Origin: an uncultured Bacilli bacterium
Lineage (GTDB): Bacteria > Bacillota_I > Bacilli_A > RF39 > UBA660
DNA length: 7,815 nt
Direction: 5' to 3'
Assembly (NCBI GenBank): GCA_947630095.1
Contig: CANRGI010000054.1
Span: 1-7,815 of the forward strand
The notes under the pieces are model-generated. The model made no database searches, had not been told where the DNA came from, and worked only from the letters and a program-made list of their open reading frames with translations. Positions 6,293-7,815 of this stretch are shown here, piece by piece (the stretch's first letter is position 1; each line of letters opens with the position of its first letter). The position numbers and the translations under genes were made by a program.

Positions 6293-6294
6293 TT

Positions 6295-6320
6295 AAAAAA
6301 GTTATGCATAAAACATAACT
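6295..6320 (-). terminator. Intrinsic terminator of the PrsA-like gene
   Basis: On the minus strand AGTTATG (6320-6314) pairs with CATAACT (6306-6300) around a 7-nt loop, followed by a T-run to 6295. The stop codon TAG (6321-6319) overlaps the start of the stem, so termination begins inside the end of the gene. Confidence 0.75.
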
Positions 6321-7296
6321 AAGACTCGTAGGCTTTTAAGTATTTATCATAGGCTTTTTTAATTAAAGTATCTTTTATTTCCATTCCTTCGTCTTTTCTC
6401 ATTTGTATCATAGTTTTTTCAAATAATTTACTATCTTGACTTTCTTTAACTTTTAAAATAGCAGATTTTATTCTATCTTTTAAAGTTTTTAAGTCTTCTT
6501 TTTCTTCACTACTTACACGGTATATTATATGGTAACCATAACTAGTAGTAACTAAGGCTTTTGAGTATTCTCCATCTTTTAAATTTTCAGCAGCAGTTTT
6601 ATATGCTTCTTCTAAGTTAGAGTCAAATTCAACATCAACTTGTTCTTGAGTAGTTTTATCTTTATATTCAGTTTTCAAGTCTTCCCAACTAGCACCTGAT
6701 GTTAATTTATCTAATATTTCAGTTGCAACATCTTTAGCATTTTCAGTTTGAGTTTGTACTAAAATATGTTCAGTATGTATTAAACCATAGACATTAGAAT
6801 TATAATAATTTTCTAGTTCTTCATTAGATATATTATCTTTTATATAATCTTTATAATATTTATTTCTTAAGTAATCTAGTTCTAAGTATTTAACAAAATC
6901 TTCTTTAGTATCATAACCTGCTTGAGTTAAAAATTCTTCTTCATTCATACCATAGTATTGCTCATATTGGGCTATATAGTTATCCGCACTTGTATTAATA
7001 TTGTTAATGTCTTCTGTAGTAAGAGTGTATTTATCATATAAAATAATATTATCTACTTTTTCTATTAATTCATTTACTGAATATGTATCTTTGAAACCTT
7101 CATAGAAATCGTCTGCTGTGATGTTTTCCTTTCCTACTTTTACTGCTACTTCTTCTCCATTTTTAAGTTTAGCAATTCTCTCTGGATAAAACATAAGCAT
7201 AACAGCACCACCACATATTACACCTATAATTAGATATAATATTTTTTCACTATTATCACGTCTTATTGCTTCTTCTTTTAAATCTTCTTTTCTCAT
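6319..7296 (-). CDS. PrsA-like membrane-anchored parvulin foldase
   Basis: PrsA-type proteins fold exported proteins outside the membrane using a parvulin peptidyl-prolyl isomerase domain inside a SurA-like chaperone frame. From the chosen start the protein has 325 residues: a charged cytoplasmic head (1-18), a hydrophobic helix (about 19-37), an N-terminal helical chaperone region (about 50-165, VKVGKENITADDFYEGF onward), the parvulin domain (about 174-262) and a C-terminal helical tail (265-325). The parvulin domain keeps both conserved histidines, H177 in HTEHILV and H256 in SYGYHII. The central GGDLG loop with its Met/Phe pocket residues, normal in PrsA, is missing, replaced by QVDVEFDSNLEEAYKTAA. 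Catalysis may be weak and the chaperone role may dominate. No lipobox cysteine is present (VICGG does not fit), so it is probably helix-anchored. GGAGG sits 6 nt before the ATG at 7296. The in-frame ATG at 7317 lies in the leader without a ribosome site. Confidence 0.88.
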   Translation of the reverse strand: MRKEDLKEEAIRRDNSEKILYLIIGVICGGAVMLMFYPERIAKLKNGEEVAVKVGKENITADDFYEGFKDTYSVNELIEKVDNIILYDKYTLTTEDINNINTSADNYIAQYEQYYGMNEEEFLTQAGYDTKEDFVKYLELDYLRNKYYKDYIKDNISNEELENYYNSNVYGLIHTEHILVQTQTENAKDVATEILDKLTSGASWEDLKTEYKDKTTQEQVDVEFDSNLEEAYKTAAENLKDGEYSKALVTTSYGYHIIYRVSSEEKEDLKTLKDRIKSAILKVKESQDSKLFEKTMIQMRKDEGMEIKDTLIKKAYDKYLKAYES

Positions 7297-7332
7297 AAAT
7301 AACCTCCATAAGTACAATTTTACTATTAAAGT

Positions 7333-7362
7333 ATTATAATTACAATGAAATTTTTATGTAAA
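7333..7362 (-). promoter_or_regulatory. Promoter of the PrsA-like gene
   Basis: TTTACA (7362-7357, five of six consensus bases) and TATAAT (7338-7333, perfect) are 18 bp apart. The start would fall near 7326, giving a leader of about 30 nt that carries the GGAGG site (7307-7303). Confidence 0.75.
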
Positions 7363-7427
7363 TTTAGTGAAAATGTTACTATTCACAGCCAAGATAGAAA
7401 AAAGACTATGACAAAATAGACTAAAGT
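7363..7427. other. Probable end region of the IS66-family element
   Basis: This non-coding stretch lies between the foldase promoter and the transposase stop. IS66-family elements end shortly after the transposase gene with terminal inverted repeats beginning GT. GTTACTATTCACAGCC (7375-7390), read inward, is the best candidate terminal repeat. It also takes part in a local inverted repeat GTGAA/TTCAC (7367-7371 with 7382-7386). The other end of the element lies outside the window, so the boundary cannot be confirmed. Confidence 0.35.
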
Positions 7428-7439
7428 TTAGTCTTTTTT
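7418..7439. terminator. Terminator overlapping the transposase stop
   Basis: AGACTAA (7418-7424) pairs with TTAGTCT (7428-7434) around a 3-nt loop. The plus strand continues with a T-run through 7439. On the minus strand, the direction of the transposase, the downstream tract is the weaker ATTTTGT. The transposase TAA (7430-7428) is part of the stem. It may also stop transcription entering the element from outside. Confidence 0.6.
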
Positions 7440-7815
7440 CATGTCTTTAATTGTATATGGAGTACCTGAAAGAAGTTTTTCAATAGATTCATAAGAATTG
7501 TAACCATTCCTTTTACATGTTTCTATATAAGATTTTATTCTCGCATAATATTCAGCATTATTTAAATTAGCAAATTGACCAGATACTTTCATTTTAGTTT
7601 TGCTTCCTCTTAAACTTCTTTCACTCAAATTATTTGAAAAAGGAACATCAAATCTCAATACCCATAATAGATAATTCTCTTTATAATCTATTAATCTTTT
7701 TATTATATTTTTTTCACTTTGACCATAATAAGCATTAAAATCTTTTTTGTTTATATTTTTCGCTTCTTTTATTATTTCATCATATTCTTTTATAACTTTA
7801 TCACTTACTTCTTGG
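7428..7815 (-). CDS. IS66-family transposase, C-terminal part (cut by window edge)
   Basis: The frame is open without stops from the right edge at 7815 to TAA at 7428, giving the last 128 residues of the protein; the TTG at 7658 is not a real start, because conserved sequence continues upstream of it. The window edge, not a mutation, explains the truncation. Recognisable IS66 TnpC features are the helical segment ending LIDYKENYLLWVL, then VPFSNNLSERSLR with the last acidic residue of the DDE triad (E encoded at 7622-7620), then KVSGQF, AEYYARIKSYIETCKRNGYN and a short tail GTPY. In relatives the corresponding motifs read VPFDNNQAERDLR and ARIRSYISTARKQG. The family moves DNA by a DDE mechanism. 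Whether the element is complete and active depends on sequence beyond the window. Confidence 0.93.
   Translation of the reverse strand, partial: QEVSDKVIKEYDEIIKEAKNINKKDFNAYYGQSEKNIIKRLIDYKENYLLWVLRFDVPFSNNLSERSLRGSKTKMKVSGQFANLNNAEYYARIKSYIETCKRNGYNSYESIEKLLSGTPYTIKDMKKD

Noticed and set aside
7297..7317. Upstream ATG adding 7 residues to the PrsA-like protein
   Set aside because: It has no ribosome site, whereas the GGAGG lies between it and the ATG at 7296.

Overview
The window comes from a very AT-rich, low-G+C bacterium (about a quarter G+C by eye), most likely a Firmicute of the Bacilli/Mollicutes-related side. The evidence is strong AGGAGG-type ribosome sites, TATAAT promoters (several with an extended TGn), AGA-dominated arginine codons, intrinsic terminators, a Bacillus-like rarA / tcdA / 6S RNA cluster, and a lipoprotein with a Gram-positive-style lipobox. 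Tryptophan is always TGG where seen and all seven stops are TAA or TAG. The standard bacterial code therefore explains every frame.

Layout from left to right. Positions 1-75 hold only small hairpins. Positions 76-1050 (minus) encode a membrane protein with an N-terminal zinc ribbon, one transmembrane helix, an extracytoplasmic region, a Asp/Asn/Tyr-rich linker and a C-terminal thioredoxin-like domain without the redox cysteines. A very compact pair of overlapping divergent promoters separates it from rarA (1122-2318, plus), the replication-associated AAA+ ATPase. rarA converges on tcdA (2325-2993, minus), the t6A dehydratase (ct6A synthesis). The two stops are 6 bp apart inside one bidirectional terminator. 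Directly upstream of tcdA, on the same strand, lies a 6S RNA gene (about 3012-3170) with its own strong promoter, a 15-bp closing stem and a recognisable pRNA template site.

Upstream of that is a two-gene minus-strand operon: a fused ATPase/FtsX-type ABC transporter of 869 residues (3634-6243) and a small lipoprotein (3195-3623) whose ribosome site overlaps the transporter stop codon. Next is a PrsA-like, membrane-anchored parvulin foldase (6319-7296, minus) with its own promoter and terminator. The right edge (7428-7815, minus) is the C-terminal end of an IS66-family transposase; its element probably ends just upstream of the foldase promoter.

Functionally the window mixes housekeeping (DNA replication stress, tRNA modification, RNA polymerase regulation by 6S RNA) with envelope functions (transporter plus lipoprotein, foldase, zinc-ribbon membrane protein). 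I see no obvious new multi-gene system. The points most worth following are the 6S RNA, which an ORF caller would misread as a tcdA N-terminal extension, the zinc-ribbon/thioredoxin-like protein, and the transporter-lipoprotein pair.
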